From: an uncultured Planctomycetaceae bacterium
GTDB lineage: Bacteria > Planctomycetota > Planctomycetia > Planctomycetales > Planctomycetaceae
Assembly (NCBI GenBank): GCA_937916515.1
Contig: CALFSX010000152.1
Location: 19,943-83,942 of the forward strand
DNA length: 64,000 nucleotides
Reading direction: 5' to 3'
The translations under genes and the position numbers were made by a program. A model generated the notes under the pieces. The model was not told the DNA's origin and did not search any database. It saw only the letters and a program-made list of their open reading frames with translations. Each line of letters starts with the position of its first letter. Position 1 is the stretch's first letter. This document shows positions 1 through 9,409 of this stretch, piece after piece.

Positions 1-1
1 T

Positions 2-1207
2 GTGGCCGAACTGATCGCCGCGCGAGGCAGCACGTACAAGGTGCCACCCACAAATTTCTTTCGAGCACTCAGAACGCCCGAAGAACGCTCCGAAGCGGCC
101 GCTCAGGTGTTTCTGGGAATCCGCCTGCAATGCGCCAAATGCCACAACCATCCCTTCGATCGCTGGACGCAGGACGACTATTACGCATGGTCCAACTTCT
201 TTGCACGCGTCGATTATGAAATCGTGGAAAACAAGCGACGAGACAAAAGTGACAAACACGAATTCAGTGGCGAACAGATCGTAAAGATCAGTGAAAAAGG
301 CGACGTTAAAAACCCAACCACAAATGAGATTGCTGGTTTAAGATTTTTGGGCTCCGGGAACGTTAACGCCCCAGAAGACAAAACTGGGGGAGATCCGTCG
401 CCGGACCGTTTGGAACAACTGGCCACATGGATCAGCGATCCCGAAAACGATCGTTTTTCCACCACACAAGCCAATCGAATCTGGGCCCAGTTGATGGGGC
501 AGGGAATCGTCGATCCCATCGACGACTTTCGCTCAACCAATCCTCCGTCCAATCCTGAACTGCTGAACGCTCTTCGCGACGAATTCGTTAGCCACAACTT
601 CAGCACGCGACACCTGATTCGTGTAATTATGAATTCCACAACGTACCAGTTGTCTTCGACCCCAAATACAACAAACGCCCACAACAACGGCACGTTTGCC
701 CGAACAGAATTAAGACGCCTGACCGCCGAACAAACTCTTGACGCCATCGCGCAGTTGCTAAACGTATCTGCGGAATTTGGCGGACACAAATCGGGAACAA
801 AAGCCGTCCAGTTGAAGGGAGTTCGCAACGGAGGATTCCGCTACAGCAAGCCGGAAATCGGCGACCAGTTTCTGACGCTGTTCGGCAAACCAGATCGTCT
901 GCAAACCTGCGAATGCGAACGCACCAACGAAACCACATTAGCGCAGACGTTTGAGATGGTCAGTGGCGAACTCATCAGCCAACTGCTGGCCACGTCCGGC
1001 AACAGAATCGACCAGTGCCTTGCCACCGACCAAAGCGATACAGACACCATCAACCAACTGTTCTGGGCTGCTCTAAGTCGATCTCCCAATGCTCAGGAAA
1101 TCGACGCCCTTGTCAAACACGTTAACCAACAGGAAGACAAACGCGACGCCTTTGAAGACATTGTGTGGACTCTGCTGAACTCCAACGAATTTTTGCTGAG
1201 ACGCTAA
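2..1207 (+). CDS. DUF1549/DUF1553 domain protein, C-terminal part (cut by window edge)
   Basis: The gene enters from the left edge, so the start is unknown; the visible 401 residues are the C-terminal part of a protein usually near 800-1000 residues. Residues about 35-70 carry the end of DUF1549, including a CAKCHNHP motif (CxxCH, a possible c-type haem site). Residues about 140 onward are DUF1553, with the family-typical segments around ANRIWAQLMGQG and DDFRSTNPPSNPELL. These planctomycete proteins are exported; their biochemical role is not established. The gene is followed after 49 bp by a DUF1501 gene on the same strand, the usual partner, and the same pairing recurs at 30637-34760. Family assignment is firm; function is unknown. 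Confidence 0.88.
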   Translation: MAELIAARGSTYKVPPTNFFRALRTPEERSEAAAQVFLGIRLQCAKCHNHPFDRWTQDDYYAWSNFFARVDYEIVENKRRDKSDKHEFSGEQIVKISEKGDVKNPTTNEIAGLRFLGSGNVNAPEDKTGGDPSPDRLEQLATWISDPENDRFSTTQANRIWAQLMGQGIVDPIDDFRSTNPPSNPELLNALRDEFVSHNFSTRHLIRVIMNSTTYQLSSTPNTTNAHNNGTFARTELRRLTAEQTLDAIAQLLNVSAEFGGHKSGTKAVQLKGVRNGGFRYSKPEIGDQFLTLFGKPDRLQTCECERTNETTLAQTFEMVSGELISQLLATSGNRIDQCLATDQSDTDTINQLFWAALSRSPNAQEIDALVKHVNQQEDKRDAFEDIVWTLLNSNEFLLRR

Positions 1208-1255
1208 CAACCTGCGACCGCCAAACCACTGTTACACAATCAAAGTGAACAAGCC

Positions 1256-2653
1256 ATGATATTCAGTCAAAAACTAGCCGCAGCAGCCGCCATCAACAGG
1301 CGCGACATGCTTCGAATCGGCGGTCCGGGGATGCTCGGTCTGACACTGCCCAAACTGCTGCAGGCAGAGGACGCGCCGGTTGTCGCTCACGCCCCCAAAC
1401 GCAAAGCTAAATCCGTCATCTTTCTATTCCAATGGGGTGGCCCCAGTCATGTCGACACCTTCGACATGAAACTGAACGCGCCGGAAGAATATCGCACCAA
1501 GTACGCTCCCATTTCAACGTCCGTACCTGGCATGCACATTTGCGAACACCTTCCGGAAACCGCGAAAGTGATGCACAAGATCGCTCAGATCCGCACCGTG
1601 CATCACACGATGAACAATCACAATAGCGCGGGATACACAGCTCTTACCGGCGTCCAACCTGCAATTGACGACCAGCGTTTACGCGACTCCCTGGATCTGT
1701 TTCCGGCATTCGGTTCTGTCGTCGACAAGGTGGCCCCTAACACAAATCAGCTGCCAACCTTTGTGTCGTTTCCTCACACAATTTCGGATGGTTCCACAAC
1801 ACCCGGTCAGCGAGCCAGCTTTCTTGGCAAAATCCACGATCCTCTGTTCATTCCGAACGACCCCAACGACGCCAACTTTGAACTATCACAGCTTAGCCTT
1901 CCATCGGATGTGTCGCTGGGACGACTTGGCAATCGACGAGAACTTCAAAAAATCATCAACAGCCAGGCACGGCAGCTTGATCAATCAGCGGCCGCTCAGG
2001 GACTGAACGCTTACTACGAAAAAGCGATCAGCATGCTGAATTCGAAGCAGGTTAGAGACGCCTTCGACATTTCAAAAGAACCAACAGAACTGCGAGACGC
2101 TTACGGGCGCACCACGTACGGACAAGGCTGCCTGTTGGCTCGACGACTGGTGGAATCCGGAGTGAAGTTTGTCACGGTGTATTTTTCACGCAGCATCGGA
2201 GGACGCAGCAAAACCGAAGGCGGCTGGGACACTCACGGCTTCGATGATACTCGCATGTACGAAATCCTGCCCGAATTTCACCTGCCGATCACCGACCATA
2301 CTCTACCCGTTCTGCTGAACGACCTGGATACGCGAGGCATGCTGGATGAAACTCTGGTGATGTGGTTCGGTGAATTCGGACGCACACCAAAGATCAACAA
2401 AAGCATCAGTCGAGATCACTGGCCGAAGTGTTACACGGCATTGTTAGCGGGAGGCGGAACAATTGGAGGATCTGTTTACGGCGAATCCGACAAATACGGC
2501 GCATTTCCAGACCGTGATCCCGTCACCACCGGCGACCTTGCCGCCACAATGTACCACGCCATGGGTATCGATCACTCCATTGAAGTCAAAGACAACTTCA
2601 ACCGCCCACTACCAATTGCGAACGGTCGCCCTGTCACGGATATTTTTGCCTAA
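1256..2653 (+). CDS. DUF1501 domain-containing protein (exported, Tat-like signal)
   Basis: This 465-residue protein has an N-terminal twin-arginine-like segment (RRDMLRIGG followed by a hydrophobic stretch), suggesting export in folded form. The body is DUF1501, a family related in fold to sulfatases and alkaline phosphatases. Visible marks are FLFQWGGPSHVDTFDMK near residue 60, the HNSAGYTALTG segment and GEFGRTPKIN near residue 375. It lies 49 bp after the DUF1549/DUF1553 gene and is probably cotranscribed with it; the pair is thought to work together outside the cytoplasm, but no substrate can be named. The TAA stop at 2651-2653 is also the first three bases of a dispersed repeat. Confidence 0.88.
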   Translation: MIFSQKLAAAAAINRRDMLRIGGPGMLGLTLPKLLQAEDAPVVAHAPKRKAKSVIFLFQWGGPSHVDTFDMKLNAPEEYRTKYAPISTSVPGMHICEHLPETAKVMHKIAQIRTVHHTMNNHNSAGYTALTGVQPAIDDQRLRDSLDLFPAFGSVVDKVAPNTNQLPTFVSFPHTISDGSTTPGQRASFLGKIHDPLFIPNDPNDANFELSQLSLPSDVSLGRLGNRRELQKIINSQARQLDQSAAAQGLNAYYEKAISMLNSKQVRDAFDISKEPTELRDAYGRTTYGQGCLLARRLVESGVKFVTVYFSRSIGGRSKTEGGWDTHGFDDTRMYEILPEFHLPITDHTLPVLLNDLDTRGMLDETLVMWFGEFGRTPKINKSISRDHWPKCYTALLAGGGTIGGSVYGESDKYGAFPDRDPVTTGDLAATMYHAMGIDHSIEVKDNFNRPLPIANGRPVTDIFA

Positions 2654-2779
2654 CAAGGGCTTCGCCTTTTACCAGGTGGCGTGGCATGCGGAAAGACGTA
2701 GAACGCTCGTATCGCCGAGCCGCTCCGTTGTCGCTACGAAACAAGATGGGCGCACCGTACGCGCATCATTTTGAGTAAG
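2651..2779 (+). repeat. Dispersed ~130-bp repeat, copy A
   Basis: Other copies are at 22639-22770 (minus), 53564-53694 and 58624-58754, with an end fragment at 17691-17720. All share a left end TAACAAGGGCTTCGCC (a small hairpin, AAGGGC/GCCCTT, in copies C and D; this copy has drifted in the right arm), a core containing CGCCGAGCCGCTCCG, and a right end GCGCATCATTTTGAGTAAG. Here the first three bases are the stop codon of the DUF1501 gene. The repeat has no coding capacity of its own. It looks like a non-autonomous palindromic element. Confidence 0.85.
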
Positions 2780-2782
2780 CCC

Positions 2783-2824
2783 CGAGCGAAGCTGTGCCTC
2801 AGACCATTCGAACTTACGCTCGGA
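2783..2824 (-). repeat. Short ~42-bp repeat, copy 1
   Basis: Read on the minus strand, this segment matches 4962-5003 on the plus strand: both run CCGAGCGT(t/a)AG(t/c)TCGAATGG and then TCTGAGGCACAGC or CCTGAGGCACAGC. It directly follows copy A of the 130-bp family. A shorter relative of its distal end (gagcttacgctcgga) follows copy C near 53726. It is probably a small intergenic palindromic repeat. Confidence 0.6.
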
Positions 2825-2865
2825 TAAATTGGCGCAACGTCGACAGGTTTCGTGATGCAAGAAGA

Positions 2866-4278
2866 CTATCGGTAGCTCAATGCTGGACCCGCTTCAGATT
2901 GTTGGTATTCAAGGATGACCGAATCGCCTCCAGTGCCAATCGTCAGCTGAAACTCGTCGACCACGTCGCCAAACGTAACTGTCAGGTCTTCGCTGAAAGC
3001 AGGCCCTTCCTTTGAAATTCTGGACAGATCATTGAACCCCGCCTGAGTCAGAGATTCCGGCCAACTCCCGTTCGCAGCTTTGTAATCAAGCATGAACGTG
3101 GCAGCATTAAGAACCTCTCGCTTTCTTTGACAGCGACACATTTCATAGGCGAAGCCGATTCCGGGATCATTCAAACGGCTCCAAAAAATCAGGTCGTCTG
3201 TGGCATTTTGCTGGCTGAGCCACAGATTTGATTCGCGAGTAAACTGCGGCTTCACTCCCGTCAACGGCTGACCAGTGATGACCGCCCCCCCAAAGATTTC
3301 CGCCAGCTCAAGTTCGGCTTGATCAAACGAAAGATTGATATCTTCGCACACTCGATTCCAGTCAGCATGGGCAACAACCCAGCGACTGAGCAGGCGAGAC
3401 GCGAGCCGTTCAACGTAGCTGGGTGAAGCAAAGGTTAAAACATCCAGAGGCATTGATCGAGAATGTACAGCATTGAAGCAACTCAATTTCCACAAGCGTT
3501 GCAATTCCAGTTGCTTGTGAAGTTCATGGTGAGAAACCACGGGTAACCTTTGCAGGATCTGCTGACAGGATTCTGTTGACAGCTGACCTTCAGCAAGCAG
3601 CTCAGCACAATCAGTCAACAGGTCCGTCTCGATTTCTGTTGCAAACAAACTGCCGAGCCCCGCCCCTTGCCTCAATACAAATTCCTGCACGGAAATCAAA
3701 GCGTCAATTCGCAGCATAGCTTCATCGGTATTGCCTTGCTTAACATGGTGCAACCACTGAGCCTTCAACGCTGCTGGTAACAATTGTTCCATTCCGATAA
3801 TCACGTTCGACATCAGATCCATATCAGGACCGAAGAACGAGTTGAAATATGGCAACTGATCAGGTATCGGATCAAACGTCAAAACGCCGTTGTTGTCTTT
3901 CAACAGTTCAATGAAGTCTTCAAGTTGCCGTTCCTGCTCTACTGACAACGTGATGCCCACATCCGTCGCGCCCCGATTAAATCGGGGCAACGCTCCCTGA
4001 AGGCTTTGAAACGCACTCACAACTGCCGCAGGATCCAGAGTGGCACCTTCTGGCACCCCATCCAGCAGGCAGCGATTGGCTTGGAAGGAATAATCCACAT
4101 AGCCACTGGCATGGACGGGTTCCGTCAGAAAAGTGGTTTCCCTCGAAATACGAATCGGCAAGGGGCCGCGCCACAGAATCCAGGCCGGATACAACCAGGG
4201 AACGACAAAGCCGAAACAGATCCACAAAATTAGCTTCTTTCGACGGGTCAGATTTCGAAACAGCAACCGTAGCTTCAT
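2866..4278 (-). CDS. Membrane-anchored hypothetical protein
   Basis: I do not recognise this 470-residue protein. The N-terminus is basic (RNLTRRKK) and is followed by a hydrophobic segment at about residues 17-37, consistent with a single N-terminal membrane anchor and a large non-cytoplasmic domain. The rest is mostly helical-looking, with many Leu, Gln and Glu residues. The C-terminal 60 residues (from about YKAANGSWPESLTQAG) resemble the short tail seen in many planctomycete exported proteins, where a residue-counting motif NGxxPxSL recurs. It is transcribed divergently from trmL, with 146 bp between the two starts. The product is probably planctomycete-restricted; no function can be given. 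Confidence 0.75.
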   Translation of the reverse strand: MKLRLLFRNLTRRKKLILWICFGFVVPWLYPAWILWRGPLPIRISRETTFLTEPVHASGYVDYSFQANRCLLDGVPEGATLDPAAVVSAFQSLQGALPRFNRGATDVGITLSVEQERQLEDFIELLKDNNGVLTFDPIPDQLPYFNSFFGPDMDLMSNVIIGMEQLLPAALKAQWLHHVKQGNTDEAMLRIDALISVQEFVLRQGAGLGSLFATEIETDLLTDCAELLAEGQLSTESCQQILQRLPVVSHHELHKQLELQRLWKLSCFNAVHSRSMPLDVLTFASPSYVERLASRLLSRWVVAHADWNRVCEDINLSFDQAELELAEIFGGAVITGQPLTGVKPQFTRESNLWLSQQNATDDLIFWSRLNDPGIGFAYEMCRCQRKREVLNAATFMLDYKAANGSWPESLTQAGFNDLSRISKEGPAFSEDLTVTFGDVVDEFQLTIGTGGDSVILEYQQSEAGPALSYR

Positions 4279-4424
4279 GGCAGGGATTCGTTCGATCGAG
4301 CTGAATTTTCAGAATGTTGTTCGGTGACTGGAAGACTCTGTGAGCGAAGGCTGCTATCCTGGCAACAAACGCAATCAATACTCAACACATCTTAAACCCA
4401 ACTCGTGCAATTCGGAGTCATTTC

Positions 4425-4892
4425 TTGTCCTCGCCAATCCTGAATGTTGTCCTTTATCAGCCGGAAATTCCTCAGAACACAGGAAACATCGGACGAACGT
4501 GTGTCGCGATCGGTGCCAAGCTATGGCTGATCCGGCCGCTCGGCTACAAACTGGATGATCGTTATCTTAAGCGAGCTGGCATGGACTATTGGCAGCACCT
4601 GGATTGGGAAGCTGTCGATAGCTGGAACGAAGTTCAACAGCGACTTCCCGATTCAACCGTTTGGTATTTAACAAAGACGGCGACTCGCCTTGTTTGGGAA
4701 GCGGAGTTTTCCAAAGGCGACATTCTGCTGTTTGGCAGCGAATCTCGAGGCCTGCCGGCGTCGATTCTGAACGAACTTCCGCCCAACAAACTGAAGCTGC
4801 CCATGACAGACCTTGTTCGCAGCCTGAACCTGGCCAGCACCATGAACACAGTTGCGTATGAAGCCGTAAGACAGTTTGGCGGAATCGACTGA
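4425..4892 (+). CDS. trmL: tRNA (cytidine/uridine-34 2'-O)-methyltransferase TrmL
   Basis: This is a 155-residue SPOUT-class methyltransferase that 2'-O-methylates the wobble nucleotide of certain leucine tRNAs, using SAM. Visible family motifs are [20 protein letters not shown] at the N-terminus, [11 protein letters not shown] (SAM-binding loop) near residue 105, and the knot motif around [16 protein letters not shown] near residues 125-140. The length equals the usual 150-160. The start is a TTG at 4425; GGAG at about 4414-4417 sits at ribosome-binding distance, and no better ATG lies upstream of the conserved NVVLYQP. It is a single gene, divergent from the membrane protein on its left. 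Confidence 0.93.
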   Translation: MSSPILNVVLYQPEIPQNTGNIGRTCVAIGAKLWLIRPLGYKLDDRYLKRAGMDYWQHLDWEAVDSWNEVQQRLPDSTVWYLTKTATRLVWEAEFSKGDILLFGSESRGLPASILNELPPNKLKLPMTDLVRSLNLASTMNTVAYEAVRQFGGID

Positions 4893-4961
4893 ACTTACCT
4901 ACGCTTATTGAGGTGAAGATGTTTCAGCTGAGTCAAGTTTTCTGAGCGACGTAGTCGCGTT

Positions 4962-5003
4962 TCCGAGCGTTAGCTCGAATGGCCTGAGGCACAGCCTCGT
5001 TAG
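4962..5003 (+). repeat. Short ~42-bp repeat, copy 2
   Basis: This segment matches the reverse complement of 2783-2824 with only a few differences (shared TCGAATGG and CTGAGGCACAGC blocks). It lies between trmL and the CehA-like gene. It may belong to a longer palindromic unit, since GACGTAGTCGCG precedes it. Confidence 0.55.
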
Positions 5004-5107
5004 ACGACCGAACACGAAATCTTAACACTGCAGGGACATCGTCTGCCAACATCGGTATGCTTAAAAAGATCCCACCTTGTCCGCCTCAAAAAAACGGAGT
5101 CCCACCA

Positions 5108-7618
5108 GTGAAGAGCTTATTGCGCACAGCAACTTTCGCGTTGGCTATTGCCGCGTGCCTTTCCAGCCATGTCAGTGCTCAGCAACTGACCGAATCCAAC
5201 TACGACCAACTGGTTCCCGCCGGCAAAGAAGTGGATGCCATTTACGGCGACTACGCTATTCACAACAAAGCGGCCACCGCGATTGTCGCGTTCCCGACGG
5301 CAACTCGTAACGCCAACATGACCGTGCGAAATATCGGCGGATGCCTGATTGACCTTGCTGCAAGCTCCCACGAAAGCGATCAGCTAAGTTCGTTCTTTCC
5401 GGGACGACGCAAGTTTGTGTTTACGGACGGAAAGATTGAAGACCAGACCATCACCGTCACAGCGGCTGGCACCGATAAAACGCCCAACTGCGTGGTAACG
5501 TATGCATTCGCTTCTGACCTGCCAGTGATTGAAGTCACTTCAACCTGGACGAACACAACAAAGCAGGACTGGACTCTGCCGCTGGAAGACGACCTGCGAG
5601 CCGATGGTGGCAAAGAAGACATGATCAAGTCACCCAATGGAACTCACGACTTGTTCTACTTTCACGACATCTATTGGCAACAGGCCTACGGCTTTCTGGC
5701 ACCTGGTTACAAAATACGCAGCAACAGCAATTCGCGAGAATGCGTACTGAACTACGAATCCGCTGACGGCAAATCTCCAATCTTGAAGCCCGGAGATTCA
5801 TTCACACTGCAACGACAGATTATCGTTGGCAAAGATCTGCCTTCCGTTCTGGCGACCGCTGACCGTTTGACGGGCGTTGAATTGCAGGATGTTAAACTCA
5901 GAATCAGCGACGCAAACAACACGTCCATTGCGAGTGCGCGAATTGAGATCAATTCAGACGGCGGATCACGTGGAACATCCATCACCAACAAGGATGGCTC
6001 CGTAAAAGCCGAACTTCCGATCGGTCAATACACGATCAATGCAACTGTTGCCGGAACTGCCCTGCTGCCCAAAGACGCGGTGCGAATCAGCATTGTCGCC
6101 GGGTCAAACGTAATCGATTTTGCAAGCGGCGACTACTCGGCAGGCACAGTGTCAGCCAATGTCACCGACGGCGACGGCCAGCCAATTCCCGCCAAGGTTG
6201 AATTCATCGGCAGCGGCAAAACGGCCAGCCCGAATTGGGGACCGGAAACTGCAGAACACTTCGTTAAGAACCTCGCCTACACAGCGAACGGCAAATTCGA
6301 AACACCACTTGCTGCGGGCACTTACGACATCATCATCAGCCACGGCCCTGAATACGACGCGGTGTTCACCAAGCTGAATGTCGAAGCTGGCAAGACGGCT
6401 GAACTGAAAGCATCGCTGAAGCATTCGGTGCAAACGCCAGGCTGGGTGAGCTCCGATTTCCACAGCCACAGTTCGCCATCCGGCGACAACACGGGCAGCC
6501 AAAAAGGACGAGTTCTGAACCTTGCGGCGGAGAACGTTGAGTTCGCTCCGTGCACAGAACACAACCGAGTCAGCACGTACGATGGCCATATCGCGGAACT
6601 CGGCCTGAAGCCGTTTCTGGCAACAGTCTCCGGAATGGAACTCACCGGTTCGCCACTGCTGTTGAATCATCAGAACGTGTTTCCAATGAAGCACACACCT
6701 CGAACTCAGGACGGTGGCGGCCCGGTCACAGACGGCAGCCCGGAAACTCAAATCGAACGAATTTCGCTTTGGGACGATCGCAGCGAAAAACTGATCCAAC
6801 AGAATCACCCAGACCTGGGCTGGCTGTTCTATGACAAAAACGGCGACGGCGAACCAGACGAAGGCTATTCACGTTCGTTCGGTTTAATGGACGTCATGGA
6901 AATTCACCCGATTGATCGAATCCTGAAGCTGTCGCAATTTGACGATCGAGCTGGCAAGCCTTTTGGTAACAACCGCATGCTGAACTGGCTGCAGCTTCTG
7001 AATCAGGGCTTTCGAATCTACGGAGTTGTTAACACAGACGCACATTACAATTTTCATGGTAGCGGATGGCTGCGGAACTGGATCCAATCCAGCACTGATG
7101 AACCCGCGAAAATCGATTTCATGGAAATGGTCCACGCATCAGAACAGGGTCGCCTGATCATGTCGAACGGGCCATACCTGGAATCCACTTTTACAGCATC
7201 AGACAGCAAAGCAAGCGTGGTCAGCGGCCAGGATCTGCTGGCGAAGTCTGGCAAGGTCGATATTCATGTTCGTGTTCAATGTGCCAACTGGCTGGATGTC
7301 GATACCGTGTTTGTGATGGTGAACGGCAAGATCTCTGATGAGCTGCGATTTACGCGAACTGACAACCCAGAGATGTTTTCGAATGACGTTGTCAAGTTCG
7401 ACCAGCAGCTTAGCGTCACTCTCACCGAAGACAGCCACTTGATTGTGGTCACCGGACACCAAACCACGCCGCTGGGCGACGTCGCTGGACCGCAGGGTAG
7501 CCAACTGCCCGCAGCCTTGACCAATCCGGTCTTCGTCGACATCGACGACAACGGATTTCAATCCAACAAAGACACTTTGGGATTCCCGCTGCCGGTGAAA
7601 TTCGTGGCCCCAAAGTAG
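5108..7618 (+). CDS. CehA/McbA-type metallohydrolase with PHP domain, secreted
   Basis: This is an 836-residue exported protein. I chose the GTG at 5108, which has GGAG at 5096-5099 and gives a clean signal peptide (hydrophobic stretch ending in ACLSSHVSAQQ). An upstream in-frame ATG at 5057 would add 17 proline-rich residues. The N-terminal half is beta-rich with carboxypeptidase-regulatory-like repeats (GSRGTSITNKDGSVKAELPIG at about 280-300, and again near 350). From about residue 445 a PHP-type metal site appears: DFHSHSSPSGDN near 450, CTEHNR near 481, and further His/Asp in VNTDAHYNFHG near 640. CehA-like members hydrolyse phosphoesters or carbamates; the substrate here is unknown. It is monocistronic. 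Confidence 0.78.
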   Translation: MKSLLRTATFALAIAACLSSHVSAQQLTESNYDQLVPAGKEVDAIYGDYAIHNKAATAIVAFPTATRNANMTVRNIGGCLIDLAASSHESDQLSSFFPGRRKFVFTDGKIEDQTITVTAAGTDKTPNCVVTYAFASDLPVIEVTSTWTNTTKQDWTLPLEDDLRADGGKEDMIKSPNGTHDLFYFHDIYWQQAYGFLAPGYKIRSNSNSRECVLNYESADGKSPILKPGDSFTLQRQIIVGKDLPSVLATADRLTGVELQDVKLRISDANNTSIASARIEINSDGGSRGTSITNKDGSVKAELPIGQYTINATVAGTALLPKDAVRISIVAGSNVIDFASGDYSAGTVSANVTDGDGQPIPAKVEFIGSGKTASPNWGPETAEHFVKNLAYTANGKFETPLAAGTYDIIISHGPEYDAVFTKLNVEAGKTAELKASLKHSVQTPGWVSSDFHSHSSPSGDNTGSQKGRVLNLAAENVEFAPCTEHNRVSTYDGHIAELGLKPFLATVSGMELTGSPLLLNHQNVFPMKHTPRTQDGGGPVTDGSPETQIERISLWDDRSEKLIQQNHPDLGWLFYDKNGDGEPDEGYSRSFGLMDVMEIHPIDRILKLSQFDDRAGKPFGNNRMLNWLQLLNQGFRIYGVVNTDAHYNFHGSGWLRNWIQSSTDEPAKIDFMEMVHASEQGRLIMSNGPYLESTFTASDSKASVVSGQDLLAKSGKVDIHVRVQCANWLDVDTVFVMVNGKISDELRFTRTDNPEMFSNDVVKFDQQLSVTLTEDSHLIVVTGHQTTPLGDVAGPQGSQLPAALTNPVFVDIDDNGFQSNKDTLGFPLPVKFVAPK

Positions 7619-7872
7619 TTCCCGAACGCTTCCGGAGGCAAAAAATCAGTTGCGGGTTCGCCTGAGAACTGTTTTACAAGGGAATCCCAGCCCTTAGCAA
7701 AACCAGTGAATCTGCGAGCAACAACGCTGTAAGCTTCATCGAAACCGCCTTGTGATTCACGGTTCAGGCGGTTCAAAGTGGAGCGTCGCGAGCCTATGGG
7801 TTGCGGAATCTCACTTTAGCAGCCTCTTCCTTCGTCAGAAACGCTGGTTTTTCAAAAAGCGGGCCAACTGAC

Positions 7873-7900
7873 TTCGGAATTGCGATCGGAACAGTACAAT
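7873..7900 (+). promoter_or_regulatory. Possible sigma-70-type promoter upstream of purA
   Basis: TTCGGA at 7873-7878 and TACAAT at 7895-7900 are 16 bp apart. The -10 is good and the -35 weak. Transcription would begin near 7907, only about 10 nt before a perfect hairpin with a T-tract, an arrangement compatible with attenuation of purA. This is an inference from motif match only. Confidence 0.35.
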
Positions 7901-7916
7901 CTTCTACCGCTACCTG

Positions 7917-7952
7917 CCGGACGTTGGTGACACCAACGTCCGGTTTCTTTTT
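7917..7952 (+). terminator. Strong intrinsic terminator or attenuator in purA leader
   Basis: A perfect 13-bp inverted repeat (CCGGACGTTGGTG, one base, CACCAACGTCCGG) is followed by TTTCTTTTT. It lies 300 bp after the CehA-like gene and 55 bp before the purA start codon. It could end upstream transcription or attenuate purA. The interval 7619-7916 holds no convincing gene. Confidence 0.75.
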
Positions 7953-8007
7953 GTGTTCAGAACAGCGGCAACAGGAAATTCCTGGCCGCACTGTGCGAGA
8001 AAAACCT

Positions 8008-9294
8008 GTGCCGGCAACATCTGTAATTGGACTGCAATGGGGCGACGAAGCCAAAGGCAAAATCGTTGACCTCCTGACAGAAAAACACGACATCGTCATT
8101 CGCTATCAAGGCGGTAACAACGCGGGACATACCGTCAAGTTTGATGGAAACACCTACAAACTAAGCCTGCTTCCAACCGGAATTCTGCAAGGCCACGTGA
8201 AGTCCGTTATCGCTCCGGGAGTCGTCATTAACCCGCATGCGATCCTGAAAGAACTGGACGGCCTTGCTGCAGGTGGCAAAGACTGCACCGACCGCCTGAT
8301 GATCAGTGATCGAGCTCACGTGATCTGCCCGTGGCACCTGCTGGAAGAAGTCGCCTTCGAAGCAGCTCGCGGCGGAAACGCCATCGGCACCACAATGCGC
8401 GGCATCGGCACGTGCTATCGCGAAAAGATGGGACGAACTCACGCTATCCGCATCGGCGATCTGATTCTGAAAGACGCATTCGCCGCGAAGGTGCGAGAAA
8501 TCGTTCCGTTCAAACAGAAAGTCCTGAACGCGCTGAATCCCGATGGCGAACAAATGGACGCCGACCAAATCATCGAAGACTACTCAGCCTGTGCCGATCG
8601 CCTTCGCCCCATGGTCGCCGACACAACCAGCTACCTGCTTGACGCTTTGGAAAGCGGCAAGCGACTGCTGTTTGAAGGTGCTCAGGGAAGCCTGCTGGAC
8701 ATCGACCACGGAACATTTCCGTATGTTACATCGTCAAACAGTTCCGGTTGCGGAATTCACGGCGGCAGCGGAATCCCGGAACGTGCCATCCAACAGATGA
8801 TTGGCGTCGCCAAAGCGTATACAACTCGAGTTGGTGGCGGCCCCTTCCCGACAGAACTGGATAACGAAGTCGGCCAGAAAATTCGCGAAGCCGGTAACGA
8901 ATACGGCACCGTCACCGGTCGTCCTCGACGCTGCGGATGGCTGGACACCGTGGCAACTCGCTACAGCGCCCGCATCAGCGGCGTAGACAGCATTACCATC
9001 GCTTTACTGGACGTGCTGACGGGCTTTGACGAGCTGTATATCTGCGAAGCGTACAACATTAACGGCCAGGTTACTCGTGATATGCCATCACGCTGCGAAG
9101 ACCTGGAAATCGCAAAGCCAGTTCTAAGACGCATCGAAGGCTGGACCGAAGACATCACCGGAATTCGTCGCTTCGAAGATCTTCCCAAAGCGGCTCAGGA
9201 ATACGTAACTGCAGCTGGTCAACTGATTGGCAGCCCAGTCTCAATTGTGTCCGTCGGGCCTGACCGAGAACAAACAATTCACGTACCTTATTAA
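8008..9294 (+). CDS. purA: Adenylosuccinate synthetase
   Basis: This enzyme makes adenylosuccinate from IMP, aspartate and GTP, the first committed step to AMP, in the cytoplasm. The GTG at 8008 is chosen because it gives [17 protein letters not shown], the normal N-terminus, and a 428-residue protein (family about 430). The open frame runs back to 7801, but that part crosses the terminator hairpin and has no family similarity. Visible motifs are the P-loop-like [31 protein letters not shown], the [20 protein letters not shown] signature near residues 225-245, and [12 protein letters not shown] near 305. It is a single gene, followed by a terminator at 9358. Confidence 0.96.
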   Translation: MPATSVIGLQWGDEAKGKIVDLLTEKHDIVIRYQGGNNAGHTVKFDGNTYKLSLLPTGILQGHVKSVIAPGVVINPHAILKELDGLAAGGKDCTDRLMISDRAHVICPWHLLEEVAFEAARGGNAIGTTMRGIGTCYREKMGRTHAIRIGDLILKDAFAAKVREIVPFKQKVLNALNPDGEQMDADQIIEDYSACADRLRPMVADTTSYLLDALESGKRLLFEGAQGSLLDIDHGTFPYVTSSNSSGCGIHGGSGIPERAIQQMIGVAKAYTTRVGGGPFPTELDNEVGQKIREAGNEYGTVTGRPRRCGWLDTVATRYSARISGVDSITIALLDVLTGFDELYICEAYNINGQVTRDMPSRCEDLEIAKPVLRRIEGWTEDITGIRRFEDLPKAAQEYVTAAGQLIGSPVSIVSVGPDREQTIHVPY

Positions 9295-9357
9295 GAACAA
9301 GATGGCGTCTGACGCGGCCTGACAATTACCCACAGCGTTCTCACAAAGCCGATAATC

Positions 9358-9409
9358 GCCCCGAATGTCGCAGCAGGCTTGCTTCTGTTGCCGCAATCGG
9401 GGCTTTTTT
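9358..9409 (+). terminator. Intrinsic terminator after purA
   Basis: GCCCCGA at 9358-9364 pairs with TCGGGGC at 9397-9403, with further imperfect pairing inside (CGCAGCAG/CTGTTGCCG), and is followed by six T at 9404-9409. It is placed 63 bp after the purA stop. Confidence 0.85.

Noticed and set aside
7801..8007. Upstream extension of purA
   Set aside because: It crosses a perfect terminator hairpin and lacks PurA similarity.
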